Shown here: positions 1 to 8,357 of the stretch, piece after piece
Numbering within the stretch: position 1 is the stretch's first letter
Layout: every line of letters starts with the position of its first letter
Source of the DNA: Nitrosopumilaceae archaeon
GTDB lineage: Archaea; Thermoproteota; Nitrososphaeria; Nitrososphaerales; Nitrosopumilaceae
Direction of reading: 5' to 3'
DNA length: 52,542 nt
Assembly (NCBI GenBank): GCA_028279545.1
Contig: JANQNN010000018.1
Coordinates: 1-52,542, forward strand
The notes under the pieces: generated by a model
Told to the model about the DNA's origin: nothing
Seen by the model: the letters and a program-made list of their open reading frames with translations, nothing else
The model's database searches: none
Made by a program: the position numbers and the translations under genes

Positions 1-1
1 C

Positions 2-94
2 TCCCCAGGAAAATGGAAAGATAACTTTAACGAAAAGGAAATTCAATTAATGAATGAGATTATGGGTGAAACCCTGAAACGTGTGGGATATTGA
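2..94 (+). CDS. Sulfotransferase, C-terminal fragment (5' end outside window)
   Basis: An open frame enters from the left edge and stops at a TGA at 92-94, giving 30 residues. The visible tail (WKDNF, then MNEIMGETLKRVGY) has the layout typical of sulfotransferase C-termini, where a W-K-x-x-F element is followed by an amphipathic helix ending near a G-Y. It closely parallels the tail of the complete sulfotransferase at 901-1737 (DWKDRF...METMNKIM-like), so the two may be paralogues. Only the end is visible, so substrate and full domain structure are unknown. Confidence 0.55.
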   Translation, partial: SPGKWKDNFNEKEIQLMNEIMGETLKRVGY

Positions 95-143
95 GAATAA
101 TTTTAGATGAGTATATTCCATATTAAAAAAATAAATTTTTTTT

Positions 144-806
144 CTATAAATTTGGAATATTTTCTTTGTTTTCAGGTTTAGTAATTACCAACCAAGTCTG
201 GCCATTTGGATGTTCCCATTTTAGAGGTCTTCCAAAAAGTCCTTGATCTTCAATTAAATTTAAAAAAAATTCTAAAGTAAAAGTACCGCTTTCAGGATAT
301 AGCCATTTTTCAGATGTGTTATTGGTATCACCTTTTAGAAAAGTAGCTGCAAAAAAAGAATTTTCTTTCATTACTTTTTTTGCAGACTGAAGACATGTCT
401 CTATTTGTTTTTTTGAGGCATGTGAAAAAATGGATTGTGCAAGAATAAAATCAAATTTTTTATCAAAAACATCAAATTGAAAATTTTTTTCAAAGCTAAA
501 TTGAGGTGATTTTATTTTAAGAATGTCATTTCCAAGATTTTGATTTATTCCTTCTTGTACTAACCATTCTTCGGGTTCAATTCCAAAATAATGATTTGAT
601 AAAAGGTATGGAATAAAAAGTCGACCACCTCTAAGAGAACCACATCCAATATCTAGTAAAAAATGATTTTCCCTTAGACCAAGAGAAGTCATTAAATTAA
701 ATTGACTAGCCCCGATTAAATCATATTTTTCAGGGGGCCCAACAAATGCTCTATAATGGTGGCTTCCAATAGGGTGATTCGTTCCGAGATCGTGATTAGC
801 TTCCAA
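144..806 (-). CDS. Class I SAM-dependent methyltransferase
   Basis: A 220-residue protein with a Rossmann-type SAM-binding motif I (LLDIGCGSLRGG, about residues 50-61) and an acidic residue after strand 2 (YFGIEPEEW), as expected for ribose binding. A later FDFILAQSIFSHAS segment matches motif IV/post-IV of class I methyltransferases. There are no signal peptide or membrane segments, so it should act in the cytoplasm. It sits between two sulfotransferase genes in a surface-glycan region, so the likely substrate is a sugar or sugar-lipid intermediate, but this is inference from neighbours. A second methyltransferase lies at 4659-5408. Confidence 0.8.
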   Translation of the reverse strand: MEANHDLGTNHPIGSHHYRAFVGPPEKYDLIGASQFNLMTSLGLRENHFLLDIGCGSLRGGRLFIPYLLSNHYFGIEPEEWLVQEGINQNLGNDILKIKSPQFSFEKNFQFDVFDKKFDFILAQSIFSHASKKQIETCLQSAKKVMKENSFFAATFLKGDTNNTSEKWLYPESGTFTLEFFLNLIEDQGLFGRPLKWEHPNGQTWLVITKPENKENIPNL

Positions 807-900
807 ACTGAATTAAAAAACCATTTTTAGGATTTAAAGCGTGTGATCTTCAAATCATTTTAATGTATATTAAAAATATACAAGGTGGGTTAACAACATA

Positions 901-1737
901 TTGGATTTACTTATGCACGAAAATGAAAAGAATATTTTTGAAAAAAATTTAGTTTGGGTGTTTGGAACCATTGGAAGTGGAAAAAATTGGTTAGCATCAA
1001 ATCTTTCCCAAGAAATGAATGTGTTATACGATACATATGTTTCTGACCATATTGGAGTTTCTGCAGGACAAATAAAGAATCATTTTGTTAGACGTAAAGA
1101 TTTGAGGAAATCTGCAAATAGCTATTTTTTTTCTGACCCTTACAAGAAAACCTGGCAATTTTATCTAAAAGAGTTAATTCTAAACAGAATTTTTGCAGAA
1201 ATAAAAGATTGTAATTCCAAGGTTTTGATAAAGGAACCTGCAACTTTGGGTGCCTCAGACGTAATTTCTGAATGTATGCCAAATTCTAAAATTATTATTA
1301 TGCTTAGAGATGGACGACATACCATTGATTTTCTTTCTGAATCTAGACAATCAGATGGTTTTGTTTCAAGAATATGGGAGGAATTTCCAACCGAGCCCAA
1401 AAAACGATTAGATTTTATTGAAAAAAGGGCAAAACTATGGACTGATCATGTTTTAATTTTACAAAAAACATTTGAAAACCATCCAAAAGAAAATAGACTC
1501 GTAATAGAATATGAAGATCTAGTTCATAATACGTTGGAAATTTTAGAAAGAGTATGTGATTTTATTCAAATTGAGGTTAGTAAAGAACACCTAGAGTCAT
1601 TTGTAAATAATTTCAAGAATGAATATCATTCCAAAAAGGATTGGAAAGATAGATTTTCTCCTTTGGAAATAGAAACGATGAATAAAATAATGAAAAATAT
1701 AATTGAAAATAATTTTAAAGAATTTAAGAATATATAG
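901..1737 (+). CDS. Sulfotransferase family protein
   Basis: A 278-residue protein with an N-terminal P-loop-like PAPS 5'-phosphosulfate site (FGTIGSGKNW, residues 21-30) and a downstream 3'-phosphate-binding element (IIIMLRDGRHTIDFLSES, R136/R139 and S146). The C-terminal DWKDRFSPLE segment is also family-typical. It would transfer sulfate from PAPS to an acceptor, probably a glycan given the neighbouring genes. The TTG at 901 gives the longest frame; an in-frame ATG lies at 913. An AT-rich TATA-like stretch at about 866-878 sits some 25-30 nt ahead of 901, which favours the TTG as a leaderless or short-leader start. Confidence 0.8.
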   Translation: MDLLMHENEKNIFEKNLVWVFGTIGSGKNWLASNLSQEMNVLYDTYVSDHIGVSAGQIKNHFVRRKDLRKSANSYFFSDPYKKTWQFYLKELILNRIFAEIKDCNSKVLIKEPATLGASDVISECMPNSKIIIMLRDGRHTIDFLSESRQSDGFVSRIWEEFPTEPKKRLDFIEKRAKLWTDHVLILQKTFENHPKENRLVIEYEDLVHNTLEILERVCDFIQIEVSKEHLESFVNNFKNEYHSKKDWKDRFSPLEIETMNKIMKNIIENNFKEFKNI

Positions 1738-1759
1738 ATCAATTTTGTTCCAACATTAA

Positions 1760-1990
1760 TTGAATGAATTATTAATTACATTTGGTTTATTGTTAAACAT
1801 TATAGGAGTAATAATTATCGTAGCTAGTATTTCCAAAATGATGAAAAAAATTTTTGGCTCAATTGGGGCTTACTCGGTAGATTGGTTAATTTTAGAAGAT
1901 TTTTGGAAGGATGCAAAGAAGTATTCTATGATTGGAATGGCCCTTCTAATAATTGGCTTTGTTTCCCATATTATTGGAATTTTATTATAA
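1760..1990 (+). CDS. Small two-helix membrane protein, unknown function
   Basis: A 76-residue frame starting at TTG 1760, 22 nt after the sulfotransferase stop. Two hydrophobic segments are clear: residues about 4-24 (LLITFGLLLNIIGVIIIVAS) and about 57-75 (MIGMALLIIGFVSHIIGIL), joined by a loop containing the basic stretch KMMKKIF. I do not recognise a family. Its position between a sulfotransferase and an O-acylation gene pair on the same strand suggests co-transcription with glycan-modifying genes, but nothing in the sequence shows a role. The non-ATG start lowers confidence in the exact 5' end. Confidence 0.5.
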   Translation: MNELLITFGLLLNIIGVIIIVASISKMMKKIFGSIGAYSVDWLILEDFWKDAKKYSMIGMALLIIGFVSHIIGILL

Positions 1991-2045
1991 GGAAAAAGGA
2001 TTCTAATTCAAAAAGTATTTAGAAATTATGAGATTAGAAAGTTAA

Positions 2046-3014
2046 GTGAATAAAAAAATTCCTTTTGTGGTGTTTACTAGTATTGCAATTAGCTTTCTTT
2101 TAGTATATTTAGTAAATGACAATTATCGTTCTAATTCAGATATCGAAAAATGGGAATACTTGTTTTATTCTCAAGATTTTGATGAAAAAGAAAGGGGATA
2201 TCTTATCGGATCTAGTATGACAGTTAGGATAAATCAAACACATATTGAGAAAGTTTTACAAGAAAATGGACAAAATATAGAAATCTACAATTTAGGAAAA
2301 CCTCAAGATTTTCCATCTGAAAGGATACAATCTTTAGATTCGATAATTAATTCCAAACCAAAATTTGTTGTTTATACAATAGGATATAGAGATCTAAAAT
2401 TAGTAGACGAGATGCCTGAAGGAGAAGGTCCTAGAGTAATTCCAACGGGTAAATTTACAGAGTTAAATAATTTCAAGTTGGGAGACTGGTCATTAAATAA
2501 ATTAAATTTTGGTGTTGATCTTGATAATTTTAAGAATCCAAAATTAACTACCTTACAAATAATTGATCAAGTTGGCAAAAAAAAGATTGATCCTCCAATA
2601 ATTAAAGATCCCAAACATCCTTTTCAGTATCAAATTGGAAAGCCCATATTATCAGAAAAAGAAATGAACGAAAAATATCACAAAATCAACTATCGAAAAA
2701 ATATGTTTCCTGAAGGTAAAAATGGTGTTGCATTAGAAAAAATCGTTTCAGAATTAACATCGAATGAGATCAAAGTTTTTCTCCATTTAGCGCCCTATCA
2801 TGAATTGTATAGAAATGTAATACCCGAAGAAGATGAAAAAAAGTATATTACCTATACGAATAATCTATCAAAAAAATATGGAGTAATAATAATTGATCAT
2901 CATTTAAAATACTCTGACCTAGAAATTTGGAATGATTTTCGTCATATTGCCTTTCATGAGAAATCTATCCAATATTATGAAGACATTGCAAATGAAATAC
3001 TAAAGGGAATTTAA
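2046..3014 (+). CDS. Membrane-anchored SGNH/AlgJ-X-like O-acetylation protein
   Basis: 322 residues beginning at GTG 2046. An N-terminal membrane helix (residues 4-23) is followed by a domain with SGNH-type marks: a GSS element after a hydrophobic strand (YLIGSSMT, S56/S57, candidate nucleophile), a YNLG segment (block with Asn/Gly) and a C-terminal D-x-x-H (DFRH, D297 and H300). This organisation resembles the AlgJ/AlgX/DHHW proteins that work with MBOAT acyltransferases. The MBOAT gene follows after 5 nt, which strongly supports a pair in which this protein finishes acyl transfer to a polysaccharide outside the membrane. The acceptor is unknown. Confidence 0.65.
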   Translation: MNKKIPFVVFTSIAISFLLVYLVNDNYRSNSDIEKWEYLFYSQDFDEKERGYLIGSSMTVRINQTHIEKVLQENGQNIEIYNLGKPQDFPSERIQSLDSIINSKPKFVVYTIGYRDLKLVDEMPEGEGPRVIPTGKFTELNNFKLGDWSLNKLNFGVDLDNFKNPKLTTLQIIDQVGKKKIDPPIIKDPKHPFQYQIGKPILSEKEMNEKYHKINYRKNMFPEGKNGVALEKIVSELTSNEIKVFLHLAPYHELYRNVIPEEDEKKYITYTNNLSKKYGVIIIDHHLKYSDLEIWNDFRHIAFHEKSIQYYEDIANEILKGI

Positions 3015-3019
3015 AATTA

Positions 3020-4492
3020 ATGCTTTTCAATACCATTGAATTTATTATTTTTTTCACACTGGTAGTTGGAATTATAACAGTAGTAAGGTACAAAAATTTT
3101 CAACATGTCTTACTTTTAGGAGCGAGTTATTTTTTCTTCTTTTTTTCAAGTAACTATCTTATTGGATTGCTAATTTTTTCGACCTTACTCGATTATTATA
3201 TCGGAAAAGAAATTTGGAAGGCAAAAAGCATTAAAAGAAAAAAGATTTTGCTGATTACAAGCCTTACAGGGAATCTTGGATTATTAGGATTTTTCAAATA
3301 TGCGGATTTTGCCATTTTACAGTTTAATTTCCTAGGATCAACCTTTAATTTCGCCAACGAAATTCCAATTTTAAATATTATACTTCCTATTGGAATTTCG
3401 TTCTATACATTTCAAACAATTAGCTATACTGTAGATATTTACAGAGGTATCTTAAAACCATCAAAAACCCTAAGAGAATTTGCATTATTCGTAGCCTTTT
3501 TCCCTCAATTAGTTGCTGGACCAATTGTTAGAGCAAAGGATTTTTTGCCACAATTAAGGGAAAAATTAGAAAATGCCAGAGATAATGCTTCTTTGAGACT
3601 AATTCTAGTTGAGGATTCAAAGCTCAAATTTGGCATCACTTTAATGGCCTTTGGATTTCTCAAAAAGATGTTTTTTGCTGACAACATAGCTCCTCTAGTA
3701 AATGAGATTTTTTCATCCCCACTTGGAGAAGAATCCTTCACTATTATTTTAGGAGCAATAGCCTTTGGCATTCAAATTTATGGTGACTTTTCTGGGTATT
3801 CTGATATTGCAATAGGTGCTGCCATGGTTTTGGGTTTTAAATTTCCAGTAAATTTTAACAAACCCTATTTTGCAACTTCACCATCTGATTTTTGGAGAAG
3901 ATGGCACATTTCATTGTCAAGTTGGTTGAGAGATTATCTTTACATTCCTCTTGGAGGAAATAAAAAATCTCAAGGAAGAACATATCTAAACTTAGGAATT
4001 GTAATGTTTTTGGGAGGTTTATGGCATGGCGCGTCATGGAATTTTGTAATTTGGGGATTGCTTCATGGAAGTTATTTAGCACTTCACAAGTTTATTTTAG
4101 ATAAAGTTCCAGTATTAAAAAATAATTTATTTTTCAAAACCAAGATAGGTAAAATTATTTCTATTATTATTACACAATATCTTGTTTTCTTAACTTGGAT
4201 TGCCTTTAGAGTTCAGGATTATGAATCTTTAATGTATTCGATGGAAAAATATGTTTTAATTGATTTTGCAACCGAAAAAACTATAGAAATTATTTCTACA
4301 AATAAATTTGCGGTTTTTCTTATTGGGTTATTTTTCTTTTTACATTTTATTTCCTATAGGAATCCAAATTTAGTGGAGAAAATATCAGGTTTCAAATTAT
4401 CCTATTGGTTTATTTTTCTTTTATCGACAGTATTACTTATACTATTTTTTTATAGCGGTAATCCGGAGGATTTTATTTATTTCCAATTTTAA
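3020..4492 (+). CDS. MBOAT family O-acyltransferase (AlgI-like)
   Basis: A 490-residue polytopic membrane protein. The MBOAT/AlgI core is recognisable: FFPQLVAGPIVR at about residues 157-168, FAFGIQIYGDFSGYSDIA-like region at about 250-263, PSDFWRRWHISLSSWLRDYLY at about 288-308, and the catalytic-histidine motif GLWHGASWNF with H336. Family members pass acetyl groups across the membrane onto alginate, peptidoglycan, teichoic acid or other glycans. It lies 5 nt after the SGNH-like gene, the usual two-gene layout for exported glycan acetylation. Archaeal substrates are not established; an S-layer glycan or exopolysaccharide is the plausible target. Confidence 0.88.
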   Translation: MLFNTIEFIIFFTLVVGIITVVRYKNFQHVLLLGASYFFFFFSSNYLIGLLIFSTLLDYYIGKEIWKAKSIKRKKILLITSLTGNLGLLGFFKYADFAILQFNFLGSTFNFANEIPILNIILPIGISFYTFQTISYTVDIYRGILKPSKTLREFALFVAFFPQLVAGPIVRAKDFLPQLREKLENARDNASLRLILVEDSKLKFGITLMAFGFLKKMFFADNIAPLVNEIFSSPLGEESFTIILGAIAFGIQIYGDFSGYSDIAIGAAMVLGFKFPVNFNKPYFATSPSDFWRRWHISLSSWLRDYLYIPLGGNKKSQGRTYLNLGIVMFLGGLWHGASWNFVIWGLLHGSYLALHKFILDKVPVLKNNLFFKTKIGKIISIIITQYLVFLTWIAFRVQDYESLMYSMEKYVLIDFATEKTIEIISTNKFAVFLIGLFFFLHFISYRNPNLVEKISGFKLSYWFIFLLSTVLLILFFYSGNPEDFIYFQF

Positions 4493-4658
4493 TATATATT
4501 CCAAATTGATAAAAAGTTTAGAAATAAATTAAAACAATTTTAAATATATCAATTTCCAAATTTGTCAATACGGTTCATAATTTTTAGAAGTATTTTTTGT
4601 GAATAACTAAAAAATTAAATTTCACATTTTCAGAAAATTAAAAAATTATTTAACCAAA

Positions 4659-5408
4659 TTAAATTTTTTGCACTATGAAAACATCTTGTCGTATATCTCT
4701 TTTTGCAAACTCTAATAGTCGAAAGCCAATTTTATTTAATATCGTTCTAACAAATGATTCAGAAACATTCATGAACCCATAATCTGCTGGTGATAATCTT
4801 CCACTGGTTTCATTTTTCAAATCTGAAAAATTATATCCTTTTTCAAGTGAAATGCCTTTTTTTATTGCAACTTGTTCATTTGTTACCGAGAATAAGAGTA
4901 ATCCATCTTTGTCTAGTATAGTCCATAACTGCCTTAGATTTTCTTCAAAGCTAGCAGGAGGTAGATGACTAAACACTGAATAGGACAAAATCAAATCAAA
5001 TTTTGTTTTTATCTGTGAAATAGGGTTTTTCTTTGAAATAAGAAAGGGAATCGCATTAAATTCATCTGCGCAAAAATTTACTGCACTGTCAAATAGATCT
5101 GCTACATAGAATTGAGACGGATTTAGTAAATATCTTAGATGCCTAGCGACCCTCCCATGTCCACAACCAAATTCAAGTAATTTTTTATCTTTAAGTAAAT
5201 CAGGTCGATGTCGTTTTATCCCATCCCGAAAAAAAAAGGCATCTCTTTTTCCTTGCCTAAAATATCCTACCTCAGGTTTATTCCTTCTTTTCCTATTATT
5301 CATCATTTCATCATCTGGATGAACTTTTATGTTAATGGATAAATTTTCAGAAAAGTCATAGTTTTTAGAATTATTTTTAGAGTTGTTAATACTGATATAT
5401 TTACTCAT
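4659..5408 (-). CDS. Class I SAM-dependent methyltransferase
   Basis: 249 residues. SAM motif I is KLLEFGCGHGRVARHL (about residues 77-92), preceded by RHRPDLLKDK; motif IV is FDLILSYSVFSHLPP. The N-terminal 60 residues are polar and Asn/Ser/Lys-rich, with no fold I can name. The SYSVFSHL segment is shared in style with the methyltransferase at 144-806 (AQSIFSHAS), suggesting related enzymes. It faces the MBOAT gene tail to tail and likely belongs to the same glycan-decoration region. The substrate is not predictable from sequence. Confidence 0.78.
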   Translation of the reverse strand: MSKYISINNSKNNSKNYDFSENLSINIKVHPDDEMMNNRKRRNKPEVGYFRQGKRDAFFFRDGIKRHRPDLLKDKKLLEFGCGHGRVARHLRYLLNPSQFYVADLFDSAVNFCADEFNAIPFLISKKNPISQIKTKFDLILSYSVFSHLPPASFEENLRQLWTILDKDGLLLFSVTNEQVAIKKGISLEKGYNFSDLKNETSGRLSPADYGFMNVSESFVRTILNKIGFRLLEFAKRDIRQDVFIVQKI

Positions 5409-5681
5409 ACGATTTTGTGATTGGTGCCTGTAAATAAGTTATTTTTTTTTTGATTTCAATGTTTTTTTATGATATTTCATAATTAACCTTGAATCTTTTG
5501 TTAAATTCTGTTACATGTTATCTATTAAATCCAAATGTTTTTGCATTTTTTAATTAAAATAAAAAAATTAAAAATGAATTGAAAAATACTGTTTAAAAAA
5601 TGTAGATATAGAAAAGTTATATCTTTTACAGATTAATAATTTCTAAAAATTTTTAAAATAAGTTTTGATGGGCTTTACAGG

Positions 5682-6128
5682 TTACGTACAAGCACCTATG
5701 CAAATATCACCATTTGATAAAATATTACCAGCTAGTTTGATATTTCCATTTACATCAAGTTGCTCTGTTGGGTTTCCTGTTCCGATTCCAACATTACCAG
5801 ATGATCTTTCAATTGCAAGATCAATTCTTGCTGTTGGGGATGCCCCTGAAAAGTCCAGAAACTCCAAGTTTCCTGCTACACCTGGTGTACTTCTCATAAG
5901 GTATTTTTGTAATTCAGTAGGATCTTCGAATTGAAATACTGTTTGTTTATCGTCATTAATCAACCTCATGGTAGTCTGAACATTGTCAGTTCTTTCGAAC
6001 TGGAAACCTGCATCATTCGTTGTTAGCTTTCCATTAATAACCACATTTTCGTTAAAAGTTGCAGCCATTGCTGTACCCACGGAAACTCCTGCAGCAATTA
6101 TAATAATGGAAAGATACAGAAATTTCAT
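5682..6128 (-). CDS. Small secreted protein with tail-fibre/S74-stalk-like motif
   Basis: 148 residues with a Sec-type signal peptide (MKFLYLSIIIIAAGVSVGTA, cleavage likely after about A22). The mature part holds a VVINGKLTT strand and a GNVGIGTGNPTEQLDVNG element. The latter is the repeat common in phage tail-fibre and bacterial adhesin stalks, often found just before S74 chaperone domains, but no S74 peptidase domain follows; the protein ends after SNGDICIGACT with two cysteines. It is probably an extracellular fibrous or trimeric beta protein. The function is unknown, and the motif assignment is by eye. Confidence 0.65.
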   Translation of the reverse strand: MKFLYLSIIIIAAGVSVGTAMAATFNENVVINGKLTTNDAGFQFERTDNVQTTMRLINDDKQTVFQFEDPTELQKYLMRSTPGVAGNLEFLDFSGASPTARIDLAIERSSGNVGIGTGNPTEQLDVNGNIKLAGNILSNGDICIGACT

Positions 6129-6245
6129 ATTATTACGTAAGATATTTAGAATTTAAATCTTTTTGTCATATCCAAATTATTACAAAACTTTGAAGGTTAT
6201 TTTACCCTCTTTTTAAGGTCATTTCCGTATTTTACAGCTTTTTAC

Positions 6246-7133
6246 CTATCTTGTTTTTCTCATTTTATTTAGGTAAAAAACAAGCATGCGATCAGTAGTT
6301 GAATTGGGAAGCAAGGCTGTACTTAATTTTAATCCGCTTTCTAGTAATTTTTTAGAAAATGATTTTTTCTTTCTAAAAATTTTCAAGTTTTTTAAATAAT
6401 TATTTTTTGTTTTTTCATCAAAATTGGATAGAATATCATCTCTAGTTTTTTCTAAATTTTTTAAACTCTCTGTAATTTTTTTATGAGATAATTGACCTTC
6501 ATGAACACGAAATTGTATTAATGATTTTTCAAGAAGATGAAATTTTACTTGGTGTAAAAGCCCAGCTCTTAGAAAAAAATCATAGTCAACTAGGATTGGG
6601 TCGATTAAAGTATTCATTCGTAAACCGGTTGAAAAAATTGAGGAGGGGATTAAAGTCGTATTTACATTGATTTGTTGCCCATCAAGTAATCTAATGTTAA
6701 AATTAAAAATATCTAAGTCGTTATAGTTTGATTCAGAGAAACTTCTAAGCTTTTTTCCTTTTTCATCAATTATATCCCAATTTGAATAAATTATAGTATT
6801 GTCCGGTTGAGTTTTAATTTCCTTTACAAGGTTTTCTATATTTTCAGGATACATAATATCATCTGGGGAAAACCATTTGAACCATTTTCCAGTCACAGAG
6901 TCAATTCCTGCATTTAACGCCGAGGCAAGTCCTTGATTTTTCTGGTCAATTATGTTAATTTGATCTGCAAAGCTTTCTAAAATGTTCAAGGAATCATCTG
7001 TAGAGCCGTCATTTATGCAGAAAACTTCAATGTCGGTATAAGTCTGGTTTAGAACTGAATTTAGGGATTTCTCTAAAAAATTTTGAGAATTGAAAACAGG
7101 AATTATAATGGAGACTTTATTGTTTGACCTCAA
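6246..7133 (-). CDS. Family 2 glycosyltransferase
   Basis: 295 residues. The N-terminus has the GT2 nucleotide-binding strand and loop (VSIIIPVFNSQNFLEKSLNS, residues 7-26), then NDGSTDDS with the first acidic pair, and a D-x-D-like SPDD at about residues 88-91 following a GKWFKWF strand. The GT-A domain covers about residues 1-210; the tail is basic and amphipathic and could touch the membrane. It would transfer a sugar from a nucleotide donor to a growing glycan. Downstream of the phosphoglucose/phosphomannose isomerase gene on the same strand (35 nt gap), so the two may be co-transcribed. Confidence 0.9.
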   Translation of the reverse strand: MRSNNKVSIIIPVFNSQNFLEKSLNSVLNQTYTDIEVFCINDGSTDDSLNILESFADQINIIDQKNQGLASALNAGIDSVTGKWFKWFSPDDIMYPENIENLVKEIKTQPDNTIIYSNWDIIDEKGKKLRSFSESNYNDLDIFNFNIRLLDGQQINVNTTLIPSSIFSTGLRMNTLIDPILVDYDFFLRAGLLHQVKFHLLEKSLIQFRVHEGQLSHKKITESLKNLEKTRDDILSNFDEKTKNNYLKNLKIFRKKKSFSKKLLESGLKLSTALLPNSTTDRMLVFYLNKMRKTR

Positions 7134-7168
7134 TAAAATTTAAAAAATATCATAAAATTATAATCTTG

Positions 7169-8179
7169 CTAAAGATGATCCTTTATGTAATCAATAGACT
7201 TTACCGGAAATGGGTCTATCCTATTCATTACAGCTCTATATATTGTTGAAAAATCCAAAAGATAAATCAAATTAATTATCTTAGATAAAACATCTCCTTG
7301 AATTGTGTTTATTTCCCAAAATTTTATTCCTTTTTCATTAAAATAATTTTTTAAAATAATCCACCTCTCTTTTGTTTTAACATAATCTTCACTTCCCTGA
7401 ATTAAAATGGGTTTAACATTGGAAGTTTTTTCCCAAGAAACAATTCCATTATGGCAAGCTTCAATGACATCTTCTGTCATTGCATGATTTTTCATATTTT
7501 CTTGGATTGAATTTTTGAATCTAATAGCTGCTGCTTGAAGACCCCAGGGATAATAGATTAATGGTATGCCGTCTAACCAATAAGCCAGATTTAGTGACGG
7601 ATTACTGGAAGTTAAATTTTTAGTTGATATTTTTTTAGATAGGATTTCTAATTGGGTAATAGATTCTTCAATATTTGATTGGTCGATTGGAATAATTGAG
7701 TTTAATGTTTTAAGAATGGAATAAACATATGCAGGAAAAGAAGCACGAGGGTTATTATGAATTGGAATTTTTCTATGTAAAATATTATTTTTCTTGCAAA
7801 TTTCTTCCAATTTTCCCCCTGAAGAAAAACAAACTACTTTACATCTAAGATCTTTAGCTGATTCAACTGCAGTAATAGTCTCAATGGTATTTCCTGAAAC
7901 ACTGGTCGCAACAATTAACGTATTAGAATCTACAGTTTTAGGAAGCACATATCCCTTTACTACTGATACATGAATAGGTGTTTTTGAAAGTACAGATAAA
8001 AACAAATCTCCGATTGCTCCTGATCCTCCCATTCCAGAAAATACAATATGATCAATATCTTTGAATTCTAATGGCTCGAGTTCAGATTCATAGGATTGTT
8101 TAGCTATCTGTGGCCAGTTATCATAAACCTTGTACATTCCAATTGAATCGTATTTTTCTAATTGTGAAAACTCAAGCAT
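7169..8179 (-). CDS. Bifunctional phosphoglucose/phosphomannose isomerase
   Basis: 336 residues with two SIS domains. The first carries IVFSGMGGSGAIGDLF and TLIVATSVSGNTIETI, the sugar-phosphate-binding Ser/Thr loops of the archaeal PGI/PMI family; the C-terminal half has QENMKNHAMTEDVIEACHN, matching the region around the catalytic Glu. It interconverts fructose 6-phosphate with glucose 6-phosphate and with mannose 6-phosphate. That feeds gluconeogenesis-derived hexose into nucleotide sugars, consistent with the adjacent glycosyltransferase gene. Length is normal for the family (about 300-340). The start ATG at 8177-8179 lies just before MLEFSQLEKYDSIGMY, a family-like N-terminus. Confidence 0.88.
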   Translation of the reverse strand: MLEFSQLEKYDSIGMYKVYDNWPQIAKQSYESELEPLEFKDIDHIVFSGMGGSGAIGDLFLSVLSKTPIHVSVVKGYVLPKTVDSNTLIVATSVSGNTIETITAVESAKDLRCKVVCFSSGGKLEEICKKNNILHRKIPIHNNPRASFPAYVYSILKTLNSIIPIDQSNIEESITQLEILSKKISTKNLTSSNPSLNLAYWLDGIPLIYYPWGLQAAAIRFKNSIQENMKNHAMTEDVIEACHNGIVSWEKTSNVKPILIQGSEDYVKTKERWIILKNYFNEKGIKFWEINTIQGDVLSKIINLIYLLDFSTIYRAVMNRIDPFPVKSIDYIKDHL

Positions 8180-8357
8180 GGTATAATTAATCCCAAATTA
8201 CGTTATATGAATTTGCAAAACGATAATTTCCAAGTTTTGTCATATTTATTCTCAAGATAAATTAATTTGAAAGGTTCCCCTTTTGATTTTGTCGTTTTTG
8301 ATTTACCTTTGTCTGTAAACATAAAATAACAAATACTTCGCAATTTTAGAAAATTCA

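Noticed and set aside
1-8200. Mobile element or prophage carrying the glycan genes
   Set aside because: No transposase, integrase, terminal repeats or tRNA-flanking duplication could be found; a variable genomic island remains possible but is not shown.
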